From: Paraburkholderia sprentiae WSM5005
GTDB lineage: Bacteria > Pseudomonadota > Gammaproteobacteria > Burkholderiales > Burkholderiaceae
Reading direction: 5' to 3'
Assembly: GCF_001865575.2 (NCBI RefSeq)
Contig: NZ_CP017561.2
Coordinates: 2,356,001 to 2,420,000, forward strand
DNA length: 64,000 bases
The notes under the pieces are model-generated. The model was not told where the DNA came from, did not search any database, and saw nothing but the letters and a program-made list of their open reading frames with translations. Positions 9,543-21,517 of this stretch are shown in pieces (within the stretch, counting starts at the first letter, position 1; the number at the start of each line of letters is the position of its first letter). A program made the position numbers and the translations under genes.

Positions 9543-10876
9543 CGTGCGGCCCCGGGCGATCGTGCCGCGCGCGCGTCGATGGCGACGCGCGCATGGGCGC
9601 GCAGCGCGCGGCGGGTGCTCAGCGCGGCCAGTGCCGCCAGCGTGCCTAGGGTAAGCGCGAGATGCAGCGGCGAGGCGGCGACCGGCGCTGGCAGCGGCGC
9701 GCCGGTGACATAAGGGGCCGCGCTGGCACCGGCGCCGAACAAGGTCCCGAACGCCGCGCCCTCATCCGCGCCGAACTGCGCCGCATAGGCCCACTGCACC
9801 GCGAACACGACGGCCGCGAGCCACAGCGCCACGGCCGTCGTGCTCCACAGATACGCGGCGCGACAACGTCGCCAGCCATAGGCGGCGATCCGCGCCGTCT
9901 GCCGCGCGCCAAAACCCGCGAGCCCGTCCGGCGCGACCATGACCACGACGACAAACAACAACCCCAGATAGAACAGCCAGGCCCGCGTGACACTCGCGAC
10001 CACCACGCTGAAAAACGTCAGCACGATCGCGCCCGCGACCGGCCCGAAAAAAGCCGCCGTGCCGCCGATCACGGTCGCGATCAGCACCGCCCCCGAGCGC
10101 ATCATGCCGACGCTCTCGCTCGACACGAGCTCGATATTGATCAGGCCGAGCGTGCCCGCAACGCCCGCGAAAAACGCCGACAGGACCACCACGCCATAGC
10201 GAACCCGCCGCGGATAACAGCCGATCGCCGCCGCCCGCGCCGGGTTGTCGCGCACCGCCTTCGCGAGCCGCATCAACGGCGTGCGCGACAGCGCGAACAT
10301 CGCGATGCACGCGATGACGCACCACAGCGCGATCAGCGCATAGGCCTCGCGCGCCGGTCCGAAGCGCCAGCCGGCCAGAGGCGGGCCGCTTGCGCGATCG
10401 ATCGCGACACCCGCCTCGCCGCCGAACCAGCCCGGCAGCGTCCATGCGGCCGCGACGACGAGCTCGCCGAGCCCGAGCGTAATCATCGCGAACGCGGTGC
10501 CGGCGCGGCGCGTCGCAATGAAGCCGAACAGTACGCCGCACAGCGCGCCGCCGATGCCGCCGACGAACGGCAGCAGCACCAGCGGCATGCCGCTCGCGTT
10601 GAACACGCGCGCCGCGATCAGCGCGCCGAGGCCCGCATACGCGGCATGCCCGAACGACAGCAGCCCGGTCTCGCCGAGCAGCAGGTTGTACGACAGCGCG
10701 AACACGATCATCGTCGCGCTTTGCGCGAGATAGGCGAGCAGCCAGCTATGCGGCCAGATCAAAGGCGGCACGGCGAGAAAGGCGACCAGCGCGAGCCATG
10801 GCGCGAGCGCGCGGCTGGGCCCGCGAGGCGGCACCCCGCTTTGCACCGTGACCGGCGACCCGCTGCGCCTACGCAT
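9539..10876 (-). CDS. livM: Branched-chain-amino-acid-type ABC permease (LivM family) with C-terminal extension
   Basis: 445-aa inner-membrane permease. The LivM fold covers about residues 25-325, including YNLLLGETGLLSFGHAAYAG and later AAIGCYPRRVRYGVVVLSAFFAG and GTAAFFGPVAGA. LivM proteins commonly end near there. Here about 110 more residues follow, with two further hydrophobic segments (around AVALWLAAVVFAVQWAY and LHLALTLGTLAALAAL) joined by an Ala/Gly/Pro-rich loop. The start overlaps the end of livH by 8 nt. The role of the extra segments is unknown; they could replace a contact normally made by another subunit. Confidence 0.88.
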   Translation of the reverse strand: MRRRSGSPVTVQSGVPPRGPSRALAPWLALVAFLAVPPLIWPHSWLLAYLAQSATMIVFALSYNLLLGETGLLSFGHAAYAGLGALIAARVFNASGMPLVLLPFVGGIGGALCGVLFGFIATRRAGTAFAMITLGLGELVVAAAWTLPGWFGGEAGVAIDRASGPPLAGWRFGPAREAYALIALWCVIACIAMFALSRTPLMRLAKAVRDNPARAAAIGCYPRRVRYGVVVLSAFFAGVAGTLGLINIELVSSESVGMMRSGAVLIATVIGGTAAFFGPVAGAIVLTFFSVVVASVTRAWLFYLGLLFVVVVMVAPDGLAGFGARQTARIAAYGWRRCRAAYLWSTTAVALWLAAVVFAVQWAYAAQFGADEGAAFGTLFGAGASAAPYVTGAPLPAPVAASPLHLALTLGTLAALAALSTRRALRAHARVAIDARAARSPGAAR

Positions 10877-11807
10877 GGTCGTCGCGCTGTCCGAAGAGCC
10901 CGCGCGGCCGCAGCGCCAGCACCGCGACGAGCAGCAGATACGGCAGCAGCGGCGCGAGCTGCGAGAGCGTCAGCGCGTCCCATTCGGGCGGCAGCGCCGC
11001 GCCGGCGAGCGACATCACGTCGCCCAACGACAGATCGCTCGCGACGGCCAGCGTCTGCACGCATCCCACCAGCAGCGATGCGGCCAGCGCCCCGCTCAAC
11101 GAACCGAGGCCGCCGATCACGACCACGACGAACCCGATCGAGCCGAGCGACTCCGCCATCGCGGGCTCGATCACGAACAGGGGTGCGCCGATCACGCCAG
11201 CCAGCGCGGCGAGCGCAGTGCCGGCCGCGAACACGCCGGTGAACACGCGCGGCACGTTATGGCCGAGCGCTTCGACGGCCTGCGCATGCGTGAGCGCGGC
11301 CCGCACGATCAAACCCGTCTTCGATACGCGCAGCAGTGCGACGAGCGTCGCGAGCATCGCGAGCGAGACGGCCATCATGAACGCGCGATAGCGCGTGAAG
11401 ACCGCGCCGTACAGCGAGAACAGCGGACCGTCGAGCGCGGCCGGAATCCTTGCCGACAACGGACCGAGCCCCCAGCCGAGCTTGACCAGTTCGCCGAGCA
11501 GATACGCGGCGCCGAACGTCAGCAACAGCTCGGGTAGATGACCGTGCCCGCGCACGCGCCGCAGCAGCCAGCGCTCGAGCGCCGCGCCAAGCAGACCGAC
11601 GACCAGCGGCGCGACCACCAGCGCGCTCCAGAAGCCGGCGCGCGCCGCCACCGAAAAGCCGACGTACGCGCCCAGCATGTAGAAGCTCGCATGCGCGAAG
11701 TTGAGCACGCCGAGCATGCTGAAAATCAGCGTCAGCCCGGCCGACAGCATGAACAGCAACAGGCCGTAGCTCAGGCCGTTGAGCAGAGTGATGATGAACG
11801 ACTGCAC
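10869..11807 (-). CDS. livH: Branched-chain-amino-acid-type ABC permease (LivH family)
   Basis: 312-aa inner-membrane permease. The N-terminus FIITLLNGLSYGLLLFMLSAGLTLIFSMLG, broken here only by naming, is typical of LivH, as is GVLNFAHASFYMLGAY; the later VVVIGGLGSLSGALAASLLVG is the EAA-like coupling region. It starts 4 nt after the stop of the thioesterase gene, so the two are co-transcribed and probably coupled. No LivJ/LivK-type binding protein is found in the window. Confidence 0.9.
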   Translation of the reverse strand: MQSFIITLLNGLSYGLLLFMLSAGLTLIFSMLGVLNFAHASFYMLGAYVGFSVAARAGFWSALVVAPLVVGLLGAALERWLLRRVRGHGHLPELLLTFGAAYLLGELVKLGWGLGPLSARIPAALDGPLFSLYGAVFTRYRAFMMAVSLAMLATLVALLRVSKTGLIVRAALTHAQAVEALGHNVPRVFTGVFAAGTALAALAGVIGAPLFVIEPAMAESLGSIGFVVVVIGGLGSLSGALAASLLVGCVQTLAVASDLSLGDVMSLAGAALPPEWDALTLSQLAPLLPYLLLVAVLALRPRGLFGQRDDHA

Positions 11808-11811
11808 GCGA

Positions 11812-12261
11812 CTATTGCGCCGGCCCGGCGACGCACAGCGGCTCGAGCGCCGCGCGCAGTTGTGCCGGCAGTCTCACCGGACGGCGCGTCGCGCGATCGA
11901 CGTAGACGTGCACGAAATGTCCCTGCGCGGCGGGCGCGGCGTCAGCGTCGCGGAACAGCCCCACCTCGTAGCGCACGCTCGACGTGCCGAGCCGCGCGAC
12001 CCGCAAGCCCGCATCGATGCGATCGGGAAACACGAGCGGCGCGAAGTAGTTGCACTGTGTCTCGACGACGAGACCGATCGTCGTGCCGTGCTCGACATCA
12101 AGCACGGCCGCGCGGATCAGATACTCGTTCACGACGGTGTCGAAATAGCTGTAGTAGACGACGTTGTTCACGTGGCCGTAGACGTCGTTGTCCATCCAGC
12201 GCGAGGTGATCGGCAGAAAGTGCGGATACGCGGCGCGGCCGGCCGGGGCGGGTTTGTTCAT
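11812..12261 (-). CDS. Acyl-CoA thioesterase, 4HBT hotdog family
   Basis: 149-aa single hotdog domain. The 4-hydroxybenzoyl-CoA thioesterase-type active-site motif is seen as WMDNDVYGHVNNVVYYSYFD, with the second Asp as the probable catalytic residue. Members hydrolyse acyl- or aryl-CoA thioesters in the cytoplasm. It lies between an iron alcohol dehydrogenase (89 nt upstream) and livH (4 nt downstream), so it may serve the catabolism of whatever the transporter imports. A short GC hairpin (AGGGGCC with GGCCCCT, 12299-12316) lies between it and the dehydrogenase, but has no T tail. The substrate cannot be told from sequence. Confidence 0.85.
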   Translation of the reverse strand: MNKPAPAGRAAYPHFLPITSRWMDNDVYGHVNNVVYYSYFDTVVNEYLIRAAVLDVEHGTTIGLVVETQCNYFAPLVFPDRIDAGLRVARLGTSSVRYEVGLFRDADAAPAAQGHFVHVYVDRATRRPVRLPAQLRAALEPLCVAGPAQ

Positions 12262-12349
12262 CGGACGTGGCGGTGGGTGGATGCGGGAATGCGGGTAGAG
12301 GGGCCCGGCGGCCCCTTCTCGTTAGCGTGCTCGGGTCATGGTGCTGCCG

Positions 12350-13498
12350 TCACAGCGACTCGCTCAGCATGCGCCGATAGTCGTCGGCGCTTGCCTCGCG
12401 CGGATTCGTGCGATGGCAATGGTCGAGCAGCGCGCCCTGCACGACCTTGTCGAACATGCTTTCGTCGACGCCCATCTGCGTCAGGCCGGTCGGCAGACCG
12501 AGCCGCGCCGTCATGTCGAACAGCGCCTGCGCGAGATCCGCATGCTCGGGCAGAGCCATCACGCGACGCATGCGCGCATAGCGGCGCTCGGCCACCACGC
12601 TCGGCGCGCGCTCGTTAAAGCGCAGCACCGCGGGCAGCACGACCGCGTTCAGCGTGCCGTGATGCAGCGAGGTGCGGCCGTTCACCTTCAGGCCGCCCAA
12701 CGGATGCGATAGCGAATGCACGCAGCCGAGGCCCTTCTGGAACGCCATCGCGCCCTGCATCGAGGCGCTCATCATGTTCAGGCGCGCGTCGCGATCGTTG
12801 CCGTCCGCGCACGCGCGCTCGATGCTGGCCCATGCGCGCTCGAGCCCGTCGAGCGCGATGCCGTCGGCGGGCGGATTGAAGGCCGGCGCGAGGAAGGTCT
12901 CGATGCAGTGCGCGATCGCATCCATGCCGGTCGCGGCGGTCAGCCCCGGCGGCAGGCCGAGCGTGAGGCCCGGATCGCACAACGCCGATTTCGGCAGCAG
13001 ATTCCACGAGTGAAAGCCGAGCTTGCGGCCGTCGTTCAGGATCACGATCGCGCCGCGCGCGACTTCGCTGCCGGTGCCGGCCGTGGTCGGAATCGCGATC
13101 AGCGGCGCAGCCGCGTCGGTGATCTTCGCGCTGCCGCCTTCGATCGTCGCGTACTGCGCGAGCGGCCCCGGATGCGTGGCCGCGATCGCGACGCCCTTCG
13201 CGAGATCGATCGACGAACCACCGCCGACCGCGATCAGCCCGTCGCAGCGCTCGTCGCGATACATCCGGGCGGCCGCGAGCACCATCTCCTCGGTCGGGTT
13301 CGACGGCGTGTCGTCGAAGAGCGGCACCTCGCCGAGCTTCAGCGCGTCGAGCGCCTGCCGCGCGATGCCGGCGGCGACGACGCCCTTGTCGCTGATCACC
13401 AGAGGCCGCTTGATACCGATGCGCGTGCACTCGGACGACAGGTGCGACAGCGCTTCATAGCCCAGCTGAATATGGGTCAGGTAGTAGATGTAGGCCAT
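12350..13498 (-). CDS. Iron-containing (group III) alcohol dehydrogenase
   Basis: 382-aa cytoplasmic NAD(P)-dependent oxidoreductase. The cofactor region has VGGGSSIDLAKG and AIPTTAGTGSE. The metal ligands should be the Asp and His of GMDAIAHCIETF plus His residues in CVHSLSHPLGGL and TSLHHGTLNAVVLP, a full set. Length is normal. Relatives include 4-hydroxybutyrate and lactaldehyde dehydrogenases and maleylacetate reductase, so the substrate is open. It is the first gene of the thioesterase-livHMGF run. The 109 nt upstream, before the NUDIX gene, hold no other gene. Confidence 0.88.
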   Translation of the reverse strand: MAYIYYLTHIQLGYEALSHLSSECTRIGIKRPLVISDKGVVAAGIARQALDALKLGEVPLFDDTPSNPTEEMVLAAARMYRDERCDGLIAVGGGSSIDLAKGVAIAATHPGPLAQYATIEGGSAKITDAAAPLIAIPTTAGTGSEVARGAIVILNDGRKLGFHSWNLLPKSALCDPGLTLGLPPGLTAATGMDAIAHCIETFLAPAFNPPADGIALDGLERAWASIERACADGNDRDARLNMMSASMQGAMAFQKGLGCVHSLSHPLGGLKVNGRTSLHHGTLNAVVLPAVLRFNERAPSVVAERRYARMRRVMALPEHADLAQALFDMTARLGLPTGLTQMGVDESMFDKVVQGALLDHCHRTNPREASADDYRRMLSESL

Positions 13499-13607
13499 GC
13501 CGTTTTCTCCCTGAGCGTGCGCTCATTGACCGCTGGTTGACGTGGATGATCGGTTCGCCGGGCTGTCCATGCGATGGCCGAGTTTGCCGCTCGCCCGGCC
13601 GAGCGCG

Positions 13608-14138
13608 TCACTGCCCCGGTCGCTCGACGAATTCGAACGGCAAACCGCGCCGCCGCATCCATTCGCCGAGCGCCTGGCCGGTGCCCGCGCGCCACGGCCG
13701 CAGCTTCGCGGGCTCGACGAGCCGGTATTCGAGCAGTTCGGGCGACAGTGCGATCGCCCCATGCGCCTTCACGTGATACGCGATGATCAGCTCGTTCTTG
13801 CGAATGAATTCATACACGCCGATCAATTCCACCGACTCCGCGTGCAACGACGTCTCCTCGAGCACTTCGCGCGCGATGCCCTGCTCCGGCGTCTCGCCAT
13901 TTTCGAGGAAACCGGTGATCAGCGCGAACATACCTTCGGCCCACGCGGCATTGCGCGCCAGCAGGATCTTGCCTTCGTACTCGACGATTGCGGCGACGAC
14001 CGGCAGCGGGTTATTCCAATGGACGTAGCCGCATCCGGCATCGGGACAGCTCTGACGGACGCGGCCACCCTCATGCTCGGGGTCGGTGCGTTCGGTCAGA
14101 GGCTTCGCGCAGCGGGGGCAGAAACGGTACTCGGTCAT
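13608..14138 (-). CDS. NUDIX hydrolase with N-terminal zinc ribbon
   Basis: 176 aa. Residues 5-35 carry a four-Cys zinc ribbon (FCPRCAKP, then SCPDAGCGY), and residues about 40-150 a NUDIX domain. The NUDIX box is GFLENGETPEQGIAREVLEE followed by TSL. The metal-binding REVLEE is intact, though the small residue after EE is Thr-Ser in place of x-Gly. The layout resembles the C-terminal part of NudC (NADH pyrophosphatase) without its N-terminal domain, so a nucleotide-diphosphate substrate is likely but unspecified. It appears to be a single-gene unit. Confidence 0.88.
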   Translation of the reverse strand: MTEYRFCPRCAKPLTERTDPEHEGGRVRQSCPDAGCGYVHWNNPLPVVAAIVEYEGKILLARNAAWAEGMFALITGFLENGETPEQGIAREVLEETSLHAESVELIGVYEFIRKNELIIAYHVKAHGAIALSPELLEYRLVEPAKLRPWRAGTGQALGEWMRRRGLPFEFVERPGQ

Positions 14139-14289
14139 GGCGGGGGGACGTCTCTTTTATCTCGTGTTTTGTGGCGGGGCGTGATCACGCGGCGCACGGC
14201 ACGCCCATCGCTTTCGCTGCAAGCGGCGGCAACGGCGCGAATGCTGCGCTACATTCTAGTGCGCTGGTGCGAGATGTGTTTCGACGTGG

Positions 14290-15603
14290 TTATTTGCAAC
14301 CGCAATCCGGCATGCGACCGCGGCTGGGGCCACGCGGCACGCGCGTCACCGCGATCAGCCCCGCCGCCCCCGCCAGCAGCGCGCCCGCGGCGAGCCACAG
14401 CGCCAGCGAAAACGATCCGGTGTGGGCCGCAATCGGCGCGGCCACCAGCGGACCGGCGATCTGACCGATGCCATAGGCCGCCGTTGCATAACCCATCAGT
14501 CCGGCCGCGTCGTCGCCGCGCAGACGCCGCGCCTCGCGCATCGCGAACAGCGTGATCGCGGTAAAAGGCAGGCCGATCATGATGCTGCCGAGCGAAAAGC
14601 CTGGCGCCGTCGGCCACACGATGCCCAGCGCAATGCCGAGCGCCTGCAGCACATACGAACCCGCGAGCAGCGCGCGGTTGTCCCAATGCACGGGCAAGCG
14701 CGCGGCGAGCAACGCGCCGACGATCAGCGCGGCACCGAACATCGGCCAGAACAGGTCCGGCCACGCCGAGCCGGGCAACGCGTGGCGCGCGATAACCGGC
14801 AGAAAGGTCGCGGTGATGATGTAGCCGAAGCCCGGGATACCGTAGAGCAGGACCAGCCAGAAGGTGTCGGCGCGGTGTACGGCGCGGCTCGTCCGAACGC
14901 CGGCGGTGCGGGGCGGCTGGTTTGCGCCCGCGCGTGATCCGGCGGCGGGTCTGGGGACGGCTGGGCTTTCAACAGCGGGGGCCGCAGCCCTCGCACGCGG
15001 CGCGTCGCCAAACACCGGCCACACCAGCACCGACAGCGCCGCGCCGATCACCGCGAAGCCAATCCATCCGACCACCGCGCCATAGCCGCCCGCGACGCTG
15101 ACGAGCAAACCGGTTCCGACGATCCCCACCCCGGGCCCCGTATAGATGACCCCGCTCCACGCATGCGCGCCGAGTTCGGCGAGCCGCCGCAAGCCCCACT
15201 GCGACGCGAACACGAAGGTCCATGCGCTGACCGCGCCGGCGAAGAAGCGCACCAGCGCCCACATCCAGAACTGGCCAGTGACGCCCATCGCGAGCGTCAG
15301 CAGCACGGTCGCGACGAGCCCGGCGCGCACGACGCGGGCGGGCTCGAACCGCAGCGCCGCGCACGTGATCGCACCCACGAAATAGCCGGCGTAGTTGAAC
15401 GACGCGAGCCAACCGCCGTGCTGGATGTCGAGCTGCGGCTGACCGGGCGCGGCGCCGTGCAGCATCAGCGGCAGCAGCGGCGTGAATGCGAAGCGCCCGA
15501 TGCCGAGCGCGACGGCCAGCGTCACCATGCAGGCGAGCGCCGCGCGCCGGGCGGCATGGGGTTCGTGGAAGCGCTGGGATGCGCGCGAGGCAAGGTCGTT
15601 CAT
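14290..15603 (-). CDS. MFS transporter, YbfB/YjiJ family
   Basis: 437-aa inner-membrane transporter of the major facilitator superfamily, with about 12 hydrophobic segments. Early motifs ALGIGRFAFTPLLPLML and WLASFNYAGYFVGA are typical of the YbfB/YjiJ group, whose substrates are unknown. A Pro/Ala/Arg-rich cytoplasmic loop at about residues 205-240 separates the two six-helix halves. Start choice is uncertain: an in-frame ATG at 15633 adds ten residues, and neither has a well-placed Shine-Dalgarno. It is divergent from a LysR regulator 100 nt away, which probably controls it. Confidence 0.82.
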   Translation of the reverse strand: MNDLASRASQRFHEPHAARRAALACMVTLAVALGIGRFAFTPLLPLMLHGAAPGQPQLDIQHGGWLASFNYAGYFVGAITCAALRFEPARVVRAGLVATVLLTLAMGVTGQFWMWALVRFFAGAVSAWTFVFASQWGLRRLAELGAHAWSGVIYTGPGVGIVGTGLLVSVAGGYGAVVGWIGFAVIGAALSVLVWPVFGDAPRARAAAPAVESPAVPRPAAGSRAGANQPPRTAGVRTSRAVHRADTFWLVLLYGIPGFGYIITATFLPVIARHALPGSAWPDLFWPMFGAALIVGALLAARLPVHWDNRALLAGSYVLQALGIALGIVWPTAPGFSLGSIMIGLPFTAITLFAMREARRLRGDDAAGLMGYATAAYGIGQIAGPLVAAPIAAHTGSFSLALWLAAGALLAGAAGLIAVTRVPRGPSRGRMPDCGCK

Positions 15604-15703
15604 GATCGGACGTCCAACGGCGACGATAGGCATTCATCTTAGCTTGACCTTCTGATCACGAAAAATGAATAATTAGAATGCCAATCATCGCCAGGGGAGA
15701 ATC

Positions 15704-16624
15704 ATGGATCTGGCCGCTTTGACCATCTTTCGCGCGGTCGTGCGCGAAAACGGCGTCACGCGCGCCGCGGCGAAACTCAATCGCGTGCAATCGAACGTGA
15801 CGACGCGCATCAAGCAGCTCGAGGAGCAGCTCGGCACCGAACTGTTCATCCGCGATGGCCGCCGCCTCGTGCTGACGCCCGCCGGCGAGACGCTGCTGCC
15901 CTACGCCGAGCGACTCCTCGCGCTTGCCGACGAGGCGCGTCACGCGGTGCGCGAGGATCGTCCGAGCGGGCGTCTGCGTCTGGGCACGATGGAAAGCGTC
16001 GCGGCGACGCGTCTGCCGGGCCTGCTCGCGCAATATCACCAGCAATGGCCGGCGGTCGCGCTCGAACTGGAGACCGGCACGACCGGCAAGCTGATCGAGC
16101 GGGTGCGCGAATTCGAGGTCGACGCGGCGCTGGTCGCGACGCCGCTCGATCCCGCCGCGCTCGGCGATCCGTTCGAGACCGTGCCGATCTTCCGCGAGGA
16201 ACTCGTGATGCTGACGCCGCGTGGTCATCGGCCGATCCGCGAAGTGCGCGACATCGCGCTATCGACACTGATCGCGTTCGAGCGCGGCTGTGCTTATCGC
16301 ACGTATATCGAGAAGTGGTACCTGGAGCACGGCATGCGGCCGCAGCGGGTGCTGGAACTCGGCTCATATCACGCGATCGTCGCGTGCGTGGCGGCCGGCG
16401 CGGGCGTCGCGGTCGCGCCGCGCTCGGTGCTCGATCTGCAGACCGACACGAGCAATATTGCGGTGCACGCGTTGCCCGATATCGGCGTGATCGACACGCT
16501 GCTGGTCTGGCGACGCGGGCATTTTTCGTCGGCGCTCAATGCGCTGCGGCGCACGCTGGTGGCATCGCAGGAAGGAACGGCCGAGGCGGATGGGGTGACG
16601 TCAGTGGACGCGGATGCGGTCTGA
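15704..16624 (+). CDS. LysR-family transcriptional regulator
   Basis: 306 aa with an N-terminal winged helix-turn-helix (FRAVVRENGVTRAAAKLNRV, residues about 7-26, then QSNVTTRIKQLEEQLGTELF) and a C-terminal effector domain beginning near residue 88 (GRLRLGTMESVAATRLPGLL). The ATG follows AGGGGAGAATC. It is divergent from the MFS gene; the intergenic DNA (about 15640-15700) is AT-richer, as expected for a LysR operator and two promoters, though I cannot fix a box. The likely job is control of the exporter and of itself. The inducer is unknown. Confidence 0.9.
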   Translation: MDLAALTIFRAVVRENGVTRAAAKLNRVQSNVTTRIKQLEEQLGTELFIRDGRRLVLTPAGETLLPYAERLLALADEARHAVREDRPSGRLRLGTMESVAATRLPGLLAQYHQQWPAVALELETGTTGKLIERVREFEVDAALVATPLDPAALGDPFETVPIFREELVMLTPRGHRPIREVRDIALSTLIAFERGCAYRTYIEKWYLEHGMRPQRVLELGSYHAIVACVAAGAGVAVAPRSVLDLQTDTSNIAVHALPDIGVIDTLLVWRRGHFSSALNALRRTLVASQEGTAEADGVTSVDADAV

Positions 16625-16681
16625 CCGTTGAATCCGCGCCGGCAACGCGGTCCGGCGCAACCCGGCCGGCCTCAGCAAAAG

Positions 16682-16734
16682 CGAAGGGGCCACGCAACGC
16701 GCCGATCCTGCTGGCGCGCCGCGTGGCCCCTTCG
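16682..16734. terminator. Hairpin terminator between the convergent LysR and alaS genes
   Basis: CGAAGGGGCCACGC (16682-16695) pairs perfectly with GCGTGGCCCCTTCG (16721-16734). The inner loop adds GGCGC pairing. On the minus strand the stem is followed by CTTTTGC, on the plus strand by TCAAAC, so it suits termination of alaS better than of lysR. Confidence 0.7.
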
Positions 16735-16783
16735 TCAAACCCGGCTCGAGTTCGGATGAGCCGAACTTAGCCGCCCCTCGAAA

Positions 16784-19408
<2,625 letters not shown>

Positions 19409-19653
19409 AGCGTGCGGGGGAAGGTCCTGACGGGTCCTGACTGAGACTGGCGGTCGGTGGGAGGCGCCAACTGTCTGTTTCTTAAACGGCTGATTATACG
19501 GGATCGGCAAGCGTGCGAGCCGCGCTATGACGTTCGGCTGACTGCGCCCGCGAGCGCGAATCGCTTAAGATGGCTTGCACGAAACTTCGCGCGAAATAAC
19601 GCCTGACAACTCGCGCGCCGCCTGCATACATCAATCAGGAGACGTTGAAGAAT

Positions 19654-20874
19654 ATGGGCGCTCTCAGTCACATCCGCGTGCTGGATCTCACCCGCGTGCT
19701 CGCTGGTCCGTGGTGCGCGCAGACGCTCGCCGATTTCGGCGCCGACGTCATCAAGATCGAACGCCCCGAGGTCGGCGACGACACCCGCCACTGGGGGCCT
19801 CCCTATCTGAAAACGCCGAACGGCGCGGACACGCGCGAGGCCGCCTACTACCTCGCGGCGAACCGCAACAAGCGCTCGGTCACGCTCGACATCGCGTCGC
19901 CCGAGGGCCAGCGGATCGTGCGCGAACTGGCCGCGCAAAGCGACGTCGTGCTCGAGAACTACAAGGTCGGCCAATTGAAGAAGTACGGCCTCGACTATGC
20001 ATCGCTCAAAGACGTCAAGCCCGACCTGATCTACTGCTCGGTGACGGGCTTCGGGCAGACCGGCCCGTATGCGCAGCGCGCCGGTTACGACTTCATCGTT
20101 CAGGGCATCGGCGGCTTCATGAGCATTACCGGCGAGCGCGACGCTCAGCCGGGCGGCGGTCCGCAAAAGGCCGGCGTCGCGATCGCCGACCTGATGACCG
20201 GCATGTATGCGACGATCGCCGTGCTGACCGCGCTCACGCACCGCGACCGCACCGGCGTTGGCCAATACATCGACATGGCGCTGCTCGACGTGCAGGTCGC
20301 GATGCTCGCGAACATGAATACGAACTACCTCGCGAGCGGCCAGCCGCCGGCGCGCTGGGGCAACGCGCATCCGAACATCGTGCCCTACCAGACCTTCCAG
20401 ACGAGCGACGGCTGGATCATCGTCGCGGTCGGCAATGACGGGCAGTTCCGCAAGTTCGTCGAGGTGGGAGGCCGCCCGGCGCTCGCCGACGACGACCGCT
20501 TCGCGACCAACCCCGCGCGCGTACGCAACCGCGAACTGCTGGTGCCGATTCTCGCGGACATGGTCCGTCTGCAGGGCAAGCAGCAATGGATCGCGGCGCT
20601 CGAAGCGGCCGGCGTGCCGTGCGGGCCGATCAATAACCTCGCCGAGGTATTCGACAACGAGCAGGTGGTCGCGCGCGGTATGCAGGTGGATCTGCCGCAT
20701 CCGTCGGGCGGCACGGTCAAGCTCGTGCGCAATCCGATCAACATGACCGGCACGCCGCCGCAGGCGCTGAGCCATCCGCCGCTGCTCGGCGAGCATACCG
20801 AGCGCGTGCTGCGCGACGTGCTCGGCTACGACGCGCAGACGATTGCGGAGTTGAAGCGGAAATCGGTGATTTGA
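19654..20874 (+). CDS. CaiB/BaiF family CoA-transferase (family III)
   Basis: 406-aa family III CoA-transferase. These proteins move CoA between carboxylic acids through an aspartyl-CoA thioester and form interlocked dimers. The N-terminus (LSHIRVLDLTRVLAGPWCAQ) and the KIERPEVGDDTR block are diagnostic. The catalytic Asp is expected in the segment GVAIADLMTGMYATIA (about residue 170). Start: ATG 12 nt after AGGAG; a TTG nine bases upstream is only 3 nt from AGGAG and less likely. No partner dehydrogenase or hydratase is adjacent, so the substrate stays open. Confidence 0.9.
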   Translation: MGALSHIRVLDLTRVLAGPWCAQTLADFGADVIKIERPEVGDDTRHWGPPYLKTPNGADTREAAYYLAANRNKRSVTLDIASPEGQRIVRELAAQSDVVLENYKVGQLKKYGLDYASLKDVKPDLIYCSVTGFGQTGPYAQRAGYDFIVQGIGGFMSITGERDAQPGGGPQKAGVAIADLMTGMYATIAVLTALTHRDRTGVGQYIDMALLDVQVAMLANMNTNYLASGQPPARWGNAHPNIVPYQTFQTSDGWIIVAVGNDGQFRKFVEVGGRPALADDDRFATNPARVRNRELLVPILADMVRLQGKQQWIAALEAAGVPCGPINNLAEVFDNEQVVARGMQVDLPHPSGGTVKLVRNPINMTGTPPQALSHPPLLGEHTERVLRDVLGYDAQTIAELKRKSVI

Positions 20875-20892
20875 CCGACGAGGCGGCGAGTT

Positions 20893-21465
20893 TCAGCGCA
20901 CCGCCGCCAGCGAAGCGAGCCAGTCCCGCCCTTCGTCCCAATCGCCCAGGCCGCTCTCGGCATTGATATGGCCGCGCGCGCCGATACCGATCCAGCGGCT
21001 GCCCCACGCGTTCGCGCAGGTTCGCGAGAACGGCACGCCGCCATACGGATCGTCGCTGCTCGCCACGACGATCGTCGCAAACGGCAGGCGCGTGAGCGGC
21101 ACCGGCGCAAAGCCGGTTGCATCCTGCGGGAACTGCGCTTCGGCCGGATCGGGCACGGCGACCAGCAGCGCGCCGGCCACCTTGGCGAGTTGCGCCGCGC
21201 TCGCGTACCGCGAGGCCCAGAACGCCGTGGTCAAGCAGCCGAGGCTGTGGGCGGCGAACGTGACCGGCGCGTCGAAGGCGTCAAGCGTGGCGTCAAGCGC
21301 GGCGGCGAGCGTGCGGCACCAGGCGTCGCGCGAAGGGTGCTCCCAGTCGGGCATCTGCACGCGCACGAACGCGGGGTCGAGCGCTTCCCAGCGCGTTTGC
21401 CAGTGACCTGGACCGGAGCCTAAATAGCCCGGCAGTACGAGTGTGGTTGGTTTTTGTTCGCTCAT
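20893..21465 (-). CDS. RBBP9/YdeN-family alpha/beta serine hydrolase
   Basis: 190-aa small alpha/beta hydrolase. It opens with LVLPGYLGSGPGHWQTRWE (typical RBBP9/YdeN start). The nucleophile elbow is AAHSLGCLT with Ser at about residue 77, the probable acid is in SSDDPYGG, and the catalytic His is in GARGHINAESGLGDWDEG. All triad positions look intact. The natural substrate is unknown for most of this family. The ATG used follows GGGAAG by 4 nt; an ATG 21 nt upstream is possible. It converges on the CoA-transferase with an 18-nt gap. Confidence 0.88.
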   Translation of the reverse strand: MSEQKPTTLVLPGYLGSGPGHWQTRWEALDPAFVRVQMPDWEHPSRDAWCRTLAAALDATLDAFDAPVTFAAHSLGCLTTAFWASRYASAAQLAKVAGALLVAVPDPAEAQFPQDATGFAPVPLTRLPFATIVVASSDDPYGGVPFSRTCANAWGSRWIGIGARGHINAESGLGDWDEGRDWLASLAAVR

Positions 21466-21517
21466 CGCGCTTCCCGTGTTCGGCATATCGCCCGCTCGCG
21501 ATAGCCCGGCGGGCCGT

